Source of the DNA: Fen-178 sp049516835
GTDB taxonomy: Bacteria > Acidobacteriota > Terriglobia > Bryobacterales > Bryobacteraceae
Reading direction: 5' to 3'
Length of the DNA: 23,079 nucleotides
Assembly: GCA_049516835.1 (NCBI GenBank)
Contig: JBEKSR010000083.1
Coordinates: 1-23,079 of the forward strand
This document shows, piece by piece, positions 8,518 to 15,205 of this stretch. The notes beneath the pieces are model-generated. The model did not search any database. It was not told where the DNA came from and saw only the letters and a list, made by a program, of their open reading frames with translations. Position numbers and translations under genes: made by a program. Positions within the stretch are counted from its first letter, which is position 1. The number at the start of each line of letters is the position of its first letter.

Positions 8518-8763
8518 TCACATTGACCATCTGCCTTGGTTGCCAACCCACGGATTGCCGCGCAAGGCGGTGTTATCGAATAGCGGCGCGGTTGCGCCGC
8601 CGACGACCACCGTGTGCGAGCCTTGCGAGTCGGACCGGATCACGACCTGGACGCGGCTGCCCACGGGCAAACCCTCCGCGCCGTCGCACCGGGAATCACC
8701 CTGGCTACTGCGCACCCATCCAGCACGTATCACGACGGCCTCGAATCGGGTGAGTTCGGTCAC
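8518..8763 (-). CDS. Small beta-rich hypothetical protein downstream of terL
   Basis: The 81-residue product begins VTELTRFEAVVIRAGWVRSS and contains VGSRVQVVIRSDSQGSHTVV, a strand pattern suggesting a small beta barrel. GTG at 8763 overlaps the terL stop (GTGA) and has AGGA 9 bp upstream. An in-frame ATG at 8772 is possible but sits directly against the AGGA. GTGA/ATGA overlaps recur at 12568 and 12209 in this operon, which supports coupling here. No family is recognised. Confidence 0.6.
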   Translation of the reverse strand: MTELTRFEAVVIRAGWVRSSQGDSRCDGAEGLPVGSRVQVVIRSDSQGSHTVVVGGATAPLFDNTALRGNPWVGNQGRWSM

Positions 8764-10139
8764 TGAACCCATTCCTCACGCCGAATCCGCCTTCCATCCA
8801 AGGCGATGATCGTGCCCTCGCCGCGGTCCGACCGCCCATCACCGCAACTGGGATCGCAAGACGGGTCGGACCCGCCACCGCCACCCATGCGCCACGCGCT
8901 CGGCGCCACCAACCCCACGTTGCCGGCCATCATGCTGTGCATGAATTCCGCATTGAGGGCTTTCTGCTTGCACCCCACCACGCCCTGCCAGCCGATGGCC
9001 AGTGCCATCACGGTGTCGTCGTGGCCGCCCGATGGTGCCTCGTAGCGCATCAACCCAGACGGCAGTGGCTTGGCCTCGAACGCCTGCAACTCGCCGATGA
9101 GCACCGGATCGTCCGGAATCTTGATCTCGCCGCGCTCGAACGCCAGCGCCAACGCTTCAACCGCTTCGGCCTTGCTCGCGTTGGTCGTCATGAAGGGTCG
9201 AACTTTCAGCCCATCGCGCGCCAGTTGCTCGATCACCGGACCGCCCATGCTGTTGGCCTCGGCGATGATCGTGGGCCTGCCCCATCGCTCGTAAAGCGCC
9301 GCCAGACGGCCCCGCTGCAAGGCGTATTCGATGCCGCGAAAGCGATCAATAGCCAGCACCTCGCCCGCGTCGGAGACAACGACGAAGACGCTGTAATCGT
9401 TCACCCGGCCCCAGTCAACCCCGATCACCGCGCCCTTGCCTTGCGCCGGCCCGGTTGCTACCGCGTCCAGGATCTTGCGGAAGACCGCGCCCTGCCAGGA
9501 GACGAAAGCGGCCATGTATTCTTGGCTGTAGGCCAGCTCGCTCAAGTCCTCCTTCGCCGACGCGATCTCCGCCGGGTCGATGAAGGGATTCGCGGACGTG
9601 GGCATTTGCCAGGATCGCCACTCGCCGCGGAAAAGTCCCTGGCCTTTCTGGTAGAGTATGTGGAAGTAGTTCGCAACGCCCTTCGGGGTGCTCAAGAACC
9701 ACGCCGAACCCTTGAGGTCGGTAAGCATCGGACGGATGGTTTCCTGCCAAGCGTGCTCCAACTCCGCCACGAGCGCGCATTCATCAAGCACCACGGCTGC
9801 ATAGGCGCGACCGCGGCCGGCATCCGGCGAATCCAAGCTCCACATCTCGACCACGCCGCCGCCCTGCAACTCAACCCTGTGTTCCTGCTCGCTCTTGCTT
9901 ACCGTGACGGGGTAGAGCCTCGTCTGCAACTCGCGCCAGGTATCAGACAATAGGCGATACGTCGGGCTGAACCAGGCCGTCGGCTGGCCCGCCAGCGCCG
10001 GGTGGATCAGCCGATCCATCCCCAACACCGTCTTGCCCGCCCGACGGCCCAGGCAACAAACGTTGAATCGCCGTGATTCCTGGATGATCTTCGCTTGCGC
10101 CGGATGCATCTTTGGCAACGATAAAAGTATCTCGCTCAA
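8760..10139 (-). CDS. terL: Phage terminase large subunit (ATPase and nuclease)
   Basis: TerL is the motor that pumps phage DNA into proheads and cuts it. All key parts are visible, numbering from a TTG start at 10139 (459 residues). The Walker A variant GRRAGKT is at 31-37, Walker B AAVVLDE at 114-120, and coupling motif STPKG at 150-154. The RNase-H-like nuclease follows, with D242 (GVDWG), E294 (AEAN) and D374-D375 (GGHDD). The tail is Gly/Asp/Cys-rich. Starting with SEILLSLPKMHPAQAKIIQ resembles other TerL N-termini; ATG at 10109 is the alternative, and the frame stays open to 10199. It overlaps the small-terminase candidate by nearly 200 bp. The catalytic set is intact, so it is probably functional. 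Confidence 0.93.
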   Translation of the reverse strand: MSEILLSLPKMHPAQAKIIQESRRFNVCCLGRRAGKTVLGMDRLIHPALAGQPTAWFSPTYRLLSDTWRELQTRLYPVTVSKSEQEHRVELQGGGVVEMWSLDSPDAGRGRAYAAVVLDECALVAELEHAWQETIRPMLTDLKGSAWFLSTPKGVANYFHILYQKGQGLFRGEWRSWQMPTSANPFIDPAEIASAKEDLSELAYSQEYMAAFVSWQGAVFRKILDAVATGPAQGKGAVIGVDWGRVNDYSVFVVVSDAGEVLAIDRFRGIEYALQRGRLAALYERWGRPTIIAEANSMGGPVIEQLARDGLKVRPFMTTNASKAEAVEALALAFERGEIKIPDDPVLIGELQAFEAKPLPSGLMRYEAPSGGHDDTVMALAIGWQGVVGCKQKALNAEFMHSMMAGNVGLVAPSAWRMGGGGGSDPSCDPSCGDGRSDRGEGTIIALDGRRIRREEWVQ

Positions 10140-10446
10140 CGTACACCACCTTGATGACCAACTCGTGATCTTCCGCCGCATCTTCGCGCGGCCATTCAAA
10201 CCGCTCAGCGAGCTTCAGGACCGCCCAACTCTCGCCCTTGCGCGCCGAATCCCAAATCAATTTCGCCAACTCCTCAGGCGTCCCTTGCCCGGCCAGCGCC
10301 TCGGCGAACTTCAACTCGAACGCCACCAGCCCGGCCGGCTTGCCGGTTGGATTGCCGGATTGCCCCCGCTGCCAGGCGGTCGGATTGCCCTTTCGAAACG
10401 TCTGTTTGGAGTTGCCATTCCAGGCGGCGCCGATCCTAAACGCCAT
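9943..10446 (-). CDS. DUF5681-like protein, candidate terminase small subunit
   Basis: The N-terminal part carries the RKGNPTAWQRGQSGNPTGKP signature of DUF5681-type proteins found just upstream of terL in many phages. A helical segment follows (LIWDSARKGESWAVLKLAER). Small terminases recognise phage DNA for packaging; that role is inferred from position. GGAGG lies 6 bp before the ATG at 10446, an excellent start. Residues after about 105 (DTFIVAKDASGASEDHPGIT onward) overlap terL out of frame and look low in protein-like content. The true product may therefore be shorter or the 3' end may have been altered. Length as read is 167 residues. Confidence 0.75.
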   Translation of the reverse strand: MAFRIGAAWNGNSKQTFRKGNPTAWQRGQSGNPTGKPAGLVAFELKFAEALAGQGTPEELAKLIWDSARKGESWAVLKLAERFEWPREDAAEDHELVIKVVYVERDTFIVAKDASGASEDHPGITAIQRLLPGPSGGQDGVGDGSADPPGAGGPADGLVQPDVSPIV

Positions 10447-10504
10447 CGCTTACCTCCGCTTTTTTCCGTCCGCAAACCGGGCACATTATGCCCCGTATCC
10501 GCAT
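10436..10504 (-). CDS. Possible 22-residue CxxC microprotein
   Basis: A very short frame reads MRIRGIMCPVCGRKKAEVSD then GV and a stop. It has one CPVCG knuckle and AAGGA just upstream of the ATG. Its end overlaps the small-terminase start by 11 bp. It could be a tiny zinc-binding protein or a leader peptide coupling translation into the terminase gene. Too short to be sure. Confidence 0.35.
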   Translation of the reverse strand: MRIRGIMCPVCGRKKAEVSDGV

Positions 10505-10522
10505 TATTCCTTGGTCCTCTAA

Positions 10523-10801
10523 CTAGCAATTAGAGGACTGTCCAACCATATTCCTAGTAGAATCAAGCACATCACTGCTACTGACGCTGGCGCTACTAGC
10601 AACCTGTATAGCAACCGGGCCGCAACATGGGCAGCAACGCGGGCAGAAGAGGCCAGCCAAATGTAGCGGGAGATGTGCGGGTTCCATCGGCGCTCCACAT
10701 TTCCCACACGGCCCCGAAACGTGGCGGGTGCGCCAACAGTCAGCCGGCCCGCCCGTATACGGATCACCTAAACGCAGCCGCAATTGCCGAGCTTTCGTCA
10801 T
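10523..10801 (-). CDS. Small zinc-ribbon-like protein
   Basis: The 92-residue product starts MTKARQLRLRLGDPYTGGPA and has a Cys cluster CGKCGAPMEPAHLPLHLAGL followed by FCPRCCPCCG, which suggests one or two zinc sites. The tail is Ser/Val-rich. The start has AAGGA 9 bp upstream, and it lies just after the preceding small gene. No family is recognised. Its codons at 10597-10616 contain two GGTTGCTA motifs 12 bp apart (reading VAIQVAS), the same motif as at the att arms. Confidence 0.6.
   Translation of the reverse strand: MTKARQLRLRLGDPYTGGPADCWRTRHVSGPCGKCGAPMEPAHLPLHLAGLFCPRCCPCCGPVAIQVASSASVSSSDVLDSTRNMVGQSSNC
10597..10616. other. Internal pair of TAGCAACC motifs with 12-bp spacing
   Basis: TAGCAACC occurs at 10597-10604 and 10609-10616, inverted relative to the copies next to attL and attR but with the identical 12-bp period. 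They lie inside the small zinc-ribbon gene. Candidate secondary integrase or regulator binding site. Confidence 0.45.
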
Positions 10802-10807
10802 ATGCGA

Positions 10808-11014
10808 TCATCCTTTCTCGCTTTCTTCCGCGCACAGTTCCCCTACGTCGCACCGGAACCGCGTCCTATGCTCACACCTCCGCTCCCCCCGGCTGGCCGC
10901 GCCCTGGATAGCCTCTGCCGTAAAGCGCCGGTAACTAGTGGCCACGCCGCCTGCGCGATACCTGTGCCGCACCGCTGTTGACAGGCGGCCCGAACGCCGC
11001 GGGCAAGGTTTCAT
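10808..11014 (-). CDS. Small basic Cys-containing protein
   Basis: The 68-residue frame starts MKPCPRRSGRLSTAVRHRYR and ends with RRCEHRTRFRCDVGELCAEE. Cys residues at about 46, 54 and 61, with the one at 4, could bind zinc. An in-frame ATG at 11053 overlapping the end of the replication gene is an alternative start. The end of this gene supplies the ribosome-binding site of the next. It fills the only gap in an otherwise continuous operon, which is the main reason to call it. Confidence 0.45.
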   Translation of the reverse strand: MKPCPRRSGRLSTAVRHRYRAGGVATSYRRFTAEAIQGAASRGERRCEHRTRFRCDVGELCAEESEKG

Positions 11015-11039
11015 TAACTTTACGTCCCGGTGAGTTTTC

Positions 11040-12209
11040 TCATGTGAAAACATTCCCCTTCCAGACCGTAGGGTCGTCTTCTTCCGGCGGCTGCTCGTCG
11101 AACCGGCCCATGGTGGGGGCGAGCCAGTTCGCAAGTCCCTTGGCGTACTGGCCGTTTTCTTTCGTCCATGCCTCAGATGAACACCATCCGGCGTGACGCT
11201 GGTCTATTCCAGTTAGGCGGCTGGCGCGCTCTGCCCCTGGAACTTTCTTGAGGATTGCGTTGAGGTGTTTTTGAATTTCCGCGACACCACAGCGGCGGTT
11301 CTGCGGGTGCCGGTCGTGGATGCGCCTGGCAATTCCTTCGAGGAAGGTATCCGCGGCTGGAACAACGGGTCGAACCAGGCTTGGTGAATCGGGGGAAGTT
11401 TGTGTTTCATCGGTGTTGGTCTCCGGGAAAGGGGGGGTAGGGGGGGGTTGTATAGTGGTAGTGGTAGTGGTAGTGAAAGAGGAAGAGGAAGAGGAAGGCT
11501 TCAACACAGCTACAGGTTTGCTTGTAGCTGAGCCATTAACTGAGCCTGTAGTCGAACCTGTAGCTAAGCTTGAAGCTAAGCTATCGTCGAACTTCCCCCA
11601 TCGCTTCAGGCCGCCCACCCGTCCAGCCTCGCGGCGGCTGCGGTGCCACTCTTCAAGTCCCGGCCGTTTTTCGTCTACCTTCGGATGCCACAAACGGCCT
11701 TCGCGCTCATGGAATTGCTGGCGAACCTTCGGCCAGGCGCGGCGCCATTCCCGCTCCCCGACTTGGGCAATCTTTCGCAGGATCGTTTCGTCTGCGGGCA
11801 AACTTCCGGCCTCCCAGCAATGGTCAAGCATTTCACGGTAGAGGCCGCGCTCCTCAAGGCTCATCGACATGACGGCTTCCGAGCTGCGCCAATCGGCGAT
11901 GTACCACGGATACGAATGGATCATCTTTGGTCGCCCTCCTTGTGGCGAAGTTCTCCTGGAAACGTGTGGCCGCCAACCGGCGCAGGAGTCGCCGGCTTGT
12001 CGCCCCATGAAGACTAGGCGGCCACGTTCTGAAAAAAGCCCGAAAAGACTGCGGTCGAAACAGGTGACCTTGGCATCGTTGAGCGAGACGTTCCGGTCCT
12101 GGGTCTCGCGCCAGGGCGCCCGAACGCGGCCACTCCGCGCCTCCATGCCCGTGAGCGCGTGATACACGTCCGAGATGCGGACGGCCGCCAGGATATCGGA
12201 TGCGCTCAT
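11040..12209 (-). CDS. DUF1376 (YdaU-like) replication protein of the element
   Basis: Residues 96-190 match the DUF1376 pattern of phage replication proteins: MIHSYPWYIADWRSSEAVMS, then SLEERGLYREMLDHCWEAGS and ILRKIAQV. A low-complexity Ser/Thr/Pro linker (about 205-275) follows, then a C-terminal domain with IQKHLNAILKKVPGAERASR. The first 95 residues include RAPWRETQDRNVSLNDAK, which resembles short primase-like modules of phages (memory only). ATG at 12209 overlaps the previous stop (ATGA), supporting the 389-residue form. An in-frame ATG at 11924, preceded by AGGAGGG, would give only the 294-residue DUF1376 protein. Such proteins act in place of DnaA/O-type initiators or load helicase. 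The linker coding region contains tandem 12-bp repeats. Confidence 0.8.
   Translation of the reverse strand: MSASDILAAVRISDVYHALTGMEARSGRVRAPWRETQDRNVSLNDAKVTCFDRSLFGLFSERGRLVFMGRQAGDSCAGWRPHVSRRTSPQGGRPKMIHSYPWYIADWRSSEAVMSMSLEERGLYREMLDHCWEAGSLPADETILRKIAQVGEREWRRAWPKVRQQFHEREGRLWHPKVDEKRPGLEEWHRSRREAGRVGGLKRWGKFDDSLASSLATGSTTGSVNGSATSKPVAVLKPSSSSSSFTTTTTTTIQPPPTPPFPETNTDETQTSPDSPSLVRPVVPAADTFLEGIARRIHDRHPQNRRCGVAEIQKHLNAILKKVPGAERASRLTGIDQRHAGWCSSEAWTKENGQYAKGLANWLAPTMGRFDEQPPEEDDPTVWKGNVFT
11430..11500. repeat. Simple-sequence tract (G runs, GTGGTA and GAGGAA repeats)
   Basis: The plus strand shows runs of seven and eight G, then GTGGTA units, then GAGGAA units. They encode the Pro, Thr and Ser runs of the DUF1376 protein's linker. 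The strand-biased purine composition next to iterons could help DNA opening, and the tract is prone to length variation. Confidence 0.75.
11507..11591. repeat. Iteron-like 12-bp tandem repeats inside the replication gene (candidate origin)
   Basis: Five adjoining 12-bp units lie at 11520-11579: GCTTGTAGCTGA, GCCATTAACTGA, GCCTGTAGTCGA, ACCTGTAGCTAA and GCTTGAAGCTAA. A weaker sixth follows at 11580-11591. An inverted copy AGCTACAGGT lies at 11507-11516. They encode S/T/G/A-rich four-residue repeats of the linker. Iterons within the initiator gene are the known design of lambda-type origins (gene O); the origin role here is inference. Confidence 0.55.
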
Positions 12210-12568
12210 GTTGCCCGTCCCCCGGCGCGCGCTATCTTCACCACGGTTTCGCCACCACTCATCCCAATGAACATATCGAAATCGCAGGCAATGGAATCGT
12301 AGGCGCGGTCAAGAGCACAGGCCCGGCGCGCGGCCTCAATGTTCTTGGGGTGGGTCGGGACAAGCCGCAGTTGACTGTGATTCTTATCGACCCATTTAGC
12401 TCGGCCCTTGTTGACGTAGTAGTCCGCCTTCTTGCACTTGAAAATACCGGTTCCGTTGGACACGGGATTGAGGACGCGGACATAGTTTGGGTTCGGGGTG
12501 TTCCTGCTCCGGGTACTGGCCCCGCGAGCCTCTTCTACCGCCGGCCTCGCGGCCGGAGGCGAGTTCAC
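12206..12568 (-). CDS. Hypothetical element protein between the excisionase-like gene and the replication gene
   Basis: The 120-residue product begins at a GTG (12568) that overlaps the stop of the preceding gene (GTGA), with GGAG 7 bp upstream. The conserved-looking core is NPNYVRVLNPVSNGTGIFKC followed by KKADYYVNKGRAKWVDKNHS. The C-terminal part is helical (NIEAARRACALDRAYDSIAC). No family is recognised. Its stop overlaps the next start (ATGA), so it is translationally coupled on both sides, which argues that it is real. It probably belongs to early control or replication. Confidence 0.65.
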   Translation of the reverse strand: MNSPPAARPAVEEARGASTRSRNTPNPNYVRVLNPVSNGTGIFKCKKADYYVNKGRAKWVDKNHSQLRLVPTHPKNIEAARRACALDRAYDSIACDFDMFIGMSGGETVVKIARAGGRAT

Positions 12569-12789
12569 GCGGCGGCTCCGTCGCGTGGTTGCTCCGTGTG
12601 CTCCTCGATCCACTTGAGGAGCGCCGCACGCGGAACGCGGATGGTGCGCGATCCCGGCACGCGCACTGTGGGAATCCTGTTTGCGGCCATCCATTGATAT
12701 GCCAGGGCGCGCGAGCATCCGAGCACCTCGGCTACCTCCTCACCGCGTAGCAAAAGTGGTTCGAGATCCAATCTGGGTTGCGTCTTCAT
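12565..12789 (-). CDS. Excisionase/AlpA-like helix-turn-helix DNA-binding protein
   Basis: The 74-residue product matches the HTH_17/excisionase family of winged MerR-like proteins. It reads LLRGEEVAEVLGCSRALAYQ (residues 13-32), then WMAANRIPTVRVPGSRTIRV, then RAALLKWIEEH. Such proteins direct excision or activate island transcription (Xis, AlpA). It is the first gene of the leftward operon and is divergent from the zinc-finger/HTH regulator. A palindromic operator lies 17 bp upstream of its start. The ATG at 12789 has only a weak GGA-type ribosome-binding site. Confidence 0.85.
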   Translation of the reverse strand: MKTQPRLDLEPLLLRGEEVAEVLGCSRALAYQWMAANRIPTVRVPGSRTIRVPRAALLKWIEEHTEQPRDGAAA

Positions 12790-12805
12790 GTTTCGTTCCG
12801 TTTCC

Positions 12806-12820
12806 GGTCTAGACTAGACC
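12806..12820. promoter_or_regulatory. Operator-like perfect palindrome in the divergent control region
   Basis: GGTCTAG-A-CTAGACC is a perfect 7-bp inverted repeat around one base. It lies between the excisionase-like gene and a possible leftward promoter (TATGAT reading leftward at 12835-12830). A regulator bound here would block leftward transcription. The binding protein is unknown; the 334-residue HTH protein next door is the obvious candidate. Confidence 0.55.
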
Positions 12821-12840
12821 TTCACAGACATCATAAGGGG

Positions 12841-12869
12841 TTGCTAATCGTTGTCCTATATGCTAGAAT
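12841..12869 (+). promoter_or_regulatory. Sigma-70-like promoter of the regulator/integrase unit, apparently leaderless
   Basis: TTGCTA (12841-12846) and TAGAAT (12864-12869) are separated by exactly 17 bp. The expected start of transcription is about 7 bp downstream, giving almost no leader before the ATG at 12883, and no Shine-Dalgarno is seen. The -35 lies inside a GGTTGCTAA motif (12839-12847), the same motif as the att arm sites. Confidence 0.55.
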
Positions 12870-12882
12870 ATATGTTGACTAT

Positions 12883-13887
12883 ATGCACTCTGAAGTCACC
12901 CATAAGCCCTGGGAGTTCGCGGGGTTCGTCGATAAGAAATCGGGACTGCTCGGCAAGCCGGTGCCGACGGGCGAACTGTTCGTGCCCAACAGCATCAGGC
13001 TCGACCCAGCAAAGCGCTCGCTGGTCTGGACCCCAGGAGCGGGAGGCAAGAGCATCCGCCCCAACATGACCAACCTCTTTGATGGCTTCGTCCGCCTCGG
13101 GCAGGAGCCGCCCGCCGCGATCCTCGACTACGCCCGGAGGTGGGGGCTGCTCTACCTCGACGCGGATGGTACGCCCTGCGTCATGCCCTACCGACCGCAG
13201 GCCACGGCGGGCCGAACACTCCCACGCTCGGAGCCTCTCGACGCCTGGGAGTACTACTCGCGGCGCGCCTCGGCCGTTCTGAGCATCGCCGACGCCCTCC
13301 AGAAGCAGAAGCGAGCATCACCGAGCGACTGGCAAGTCCTGGGTAGTCTGGAGAAGAAACTCGGAGAGCAGGCCTTGCGCGACCTACGGCATCGCGGCGG
13401 AGCGGTAGACCTTTACGCCCTCACCGGGTGCCTATATTCCGCGAAGTGGGACATCGAGCAGGAGCGCCGCTGGCTCGCTATGGAGGTCGCCCTTTGGCTG
13501 GCACTCGGACGGCCCGGTTTTAGCCTGAATCCGCGCTCCTGGCGCTTGGAGGTCGATTACAGCGGATGCCTGTTCGCGGCCATCGCGTTGCAACTGGCGC
13601 TAACCGTCACCGACGCGCGGAACCTATTTACGTGTTCCGGGTGCGGCGTTCCATACGTGCGGGAGAAGAAAGCTCCAAAGTCGGGACAGGCCAACTACTG
13701 TGAGAAATGCGGTCCGAACGCATCATTACGCGAAGCCAACAACCGCGTGCGGGAAAGGATTGCGGAGGCTCGGCGATTGCGTGCCGAAGGCATCGGCCTG
13801 CGCGAGATCGCTCAGCAACTAAACGTGAGAACTAGCAAGAGGTCCACCGCGTTGGAGACAGTGCAGAGATGGATCGGAAAGGAGTGA
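12883..13887 (+). CDS. Zinc-finger plus HTH protein, candidate regulator of the element
   Basis: The 334-residue product has a large helical N-terminal part of unknown fold. A four-Cys zinc site follows (CSGC at 251-254 and CEKC at 273-276), then an HTH-like segment at about 295-330 (EARRLRAEGIGLREIAQQLN). The Cys-cluster region resembles C-terminal zinc fingers of CGNR-type transcription factors, though the CGNR motif is absent. The ATG at 12883 is preferred to an upstream in-frame codon at 12778 because the intervening residues are not protein-like and a promoter lies there. Its stop is 3 bp from the integrase ATG, so both are co-transcribed. It probably controls the divergent operon, as CI or Stl does in other elements; this is inference. 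Confidence 0.7.
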   Translation: MHSEVTHKPWEFAGFVDKKSGLLGKPVPTGELFVPNSIRLDPAKRSLVWTPGAGGKSIRPNMTNLFDGFVRLGQEPPAAILDYARRWGLLYLDADGTPCVMPYRPQATAGRTLPRSEPLDAWEYYSRRASAVLSIADALQKQKRASPSDWQVLGSLEKKLGEQALRDLRHRGGAVDLYALTGCLYSAKWDIEQERRWLAMEVALWLALGRPGFSLNPRSWRLEVDYSGCLFAAIALQLALTVTDARNLFTCSGCGVPYVREKKAPKSGQANYCEKCGPNASLREANNRVRERIAEARRLRAEGIGLREIAQQLNVRTSKRSTALETVQRWIGKE

Positions 13888-13890
13888 GTG

Positions 13891-15186
13891 ATGTCGAAGA
13901 AACGGAAACGAGGTCAAGGTGAAGGTTCGATATACGCGACGCAGGATGGCCAATGGTGCGCGGCCGTCAGCGTCGGCTGGGGGCGGAACGAAGCGGGCGA
14001 GCCGGTCTGGAAACGAAAAACGTTCGTCGGCAAGACGCGCTATGAGGTCGCGGAGCGGCTCAAGAAGGCGCTGCGCGATCAGCAGCGGGGCATCAACATC
14101 GACCCCGAAAAGCAAACCGTCGCACACTTTCTCAACGGTTGGCTCGAATCGGTGAAGGCCGACGTTTCGCCGGCTACCTACGTCAGCTACGAGGGGGTGA
14201 TCCGGTTGCACCTGGTGCCAGCACTCGGCAAGATCCCGCTCGGGAAACTCGGTGCTCACCACATCGCACGCATGAAGCAGGAAAAGCTCGACGCCATCAT
14301 GGAGAGCGGGCCGGGCGTGAAGAAACTCGTCGAGGGGCAGCCGCCGCCCGCGCCACGGCATCTTTCAGCTACGACCGTTGGCTACTGTTTGACGGTTCTC
14401 CGCATGGCTCTTGATCGCGCCTGCAAACTTGATCTTGTGCCACGAAACGCTGGCCTTCTGGTTAACTTCCCGAAAGCAGAACCCCGAGAGATCGCGCCCT
14501 ACACGCCCGAGCAGGCGCAGAAATTAATCGAGGCTGCCAAGCAGCATCGACTCGGCGCCTTCTTCACCGTGGCCGTCGCACTCGGCCTCAGGAAGGGAGA
14601 AGCGCTCGCCCTTCAGTGGCCGGCCATCGACTTGGAACGCGGCACCCTCGCCGTGCGGCTGGCGTTGCAGCGGATCAAAATGCCGGGCGACGAGAAAGGC
14701 CAACTGATCCTCAAGGAGCCGAAGCGCTCCAGTCGCCGGACAATCAATCTCCCCCAGGTATGCCTGTCTGCGCTCATCGAGCACCGCGCGCGGCAAGAGC
14801 AAGAGCGCATCATAGCTGGAAGTCGGTGGAAGGATGCCGGGTTTGTATTCACCACGGGGATCGGCACACCGCTGGAGCCGCGAAACCTGGAGCGAGATTA
14901 CCGACAGATCCTCGAAAGCGCGGGGCTGCCCTACGTCCGCATCCACGACCTCAGGCACACCGCCGCGACGCTATTGCTCACGCAAGGGGTCCATTCTCGC
15001 GTCGTGATGGAATTGCTCGGCCACTCCCAAATCGCCGTCACCATGAACTTGTACTCGCATGTGGTGCCGTCGCTGCGCAAGGAAGCCGCTGAGCAGATGG
15101 ACGCGGCTCTGAAGCCGACGGAGCCGGTTGCCACCCCGGTTGCTATGTCGGTTGCTAATAATCCACCCGTCGCACGGTTGAATTAG
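13891..15186 (+). CDS. int: Tyrosine-recombinase integrase of the element
   Basis: The 431-residue product has an N-terminal arm-binding (AP2-like) region beginning GQGEGSIYATQDGQWCAAVS, and a SAM-like core-binding domain at about 75-185. The catalytic domain shows all expected residues: R234 (GLRKGEAL), K278, H352 and R355 (HDLRHTAATLLL), H378 (LLGHSQ) and nucleophile Y388 (NLYSHV). ATG 13891 follows GGAG by 6 bp; a GTG at 13888 is too close to it. It ends 19 bp from attR. The C-terminal tail EPVATPVAMSVANN is encoded by three 12-bp-spaced GGTTGC motifs. It should catalyse insertion into and excision from the tRNA-Thr(TGT) gene. Confidence 0.97.
   Translation: MSKKRKRGQGEGSIYATQDGQWCAAVSVGWGRNEAGEPVWKRKTFVGKTRYEVAERLKKALRDQQRGINIDPEKQTVAHFLNGWLESVKADVSPATYVSYEGVIRLHLVPALGKIPLGKLGAHHIARMKQEKLDAIMESGPGVKKLVEGQPPPAPRHLSATTVGYCLTVLRMALDRACKLDLVPRNAGLLVNFPKAEPREIAPYTPEQAQKLIEAAKQHRLGAFFTVAVALGLRKGEALALQWPAIDLERGTLAVRLALQRIKMPGDEKGQLILKEPKRSSRRTINLPQVCLSALIEHRARQEQERIIAGSRWKDAGFVFTTGIGTPLEPRNLERDYRQILESAGLPYVRIHDLRHTAATLLLTQGVHSRVVMELLGHSQIAVTMNLYSHVVPSLRKEAAEQMDAALKPTEPVATPVAMSVANNPPVARLN
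15126..15158. other. Right att arm: three GGTTGC(T/C)A motifs at 12-bp spacing inside int
   Basis: GGTTGCCAC (15126-15134), GGTTGCTAT (15138-15146) and GGTTGCTAA (15150-15158) follow with a strict 12-bp period, 47 bp before attR. They encode the VAxxVAxxVA tail of the integrase. The match with the left arm (4296, 4308) suggests arm-type integrase binding sites. Confidence 0.65.
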
Positions 15187-15205
15187 CTGTAAGTCTTTGA
15201 TTCTA

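Noticed and set aside
8937..9953. 338-codon rightward open frame opposite terL
   Set aside because: Antisense shadow of TerL, whose motifs are complete on the other strand.
11430..11591. CRISPR-like array
   Set aside because: Units are 12 bp, directly adjoining and within a coding frame, with no spacers; they are iteron or simple repeats.
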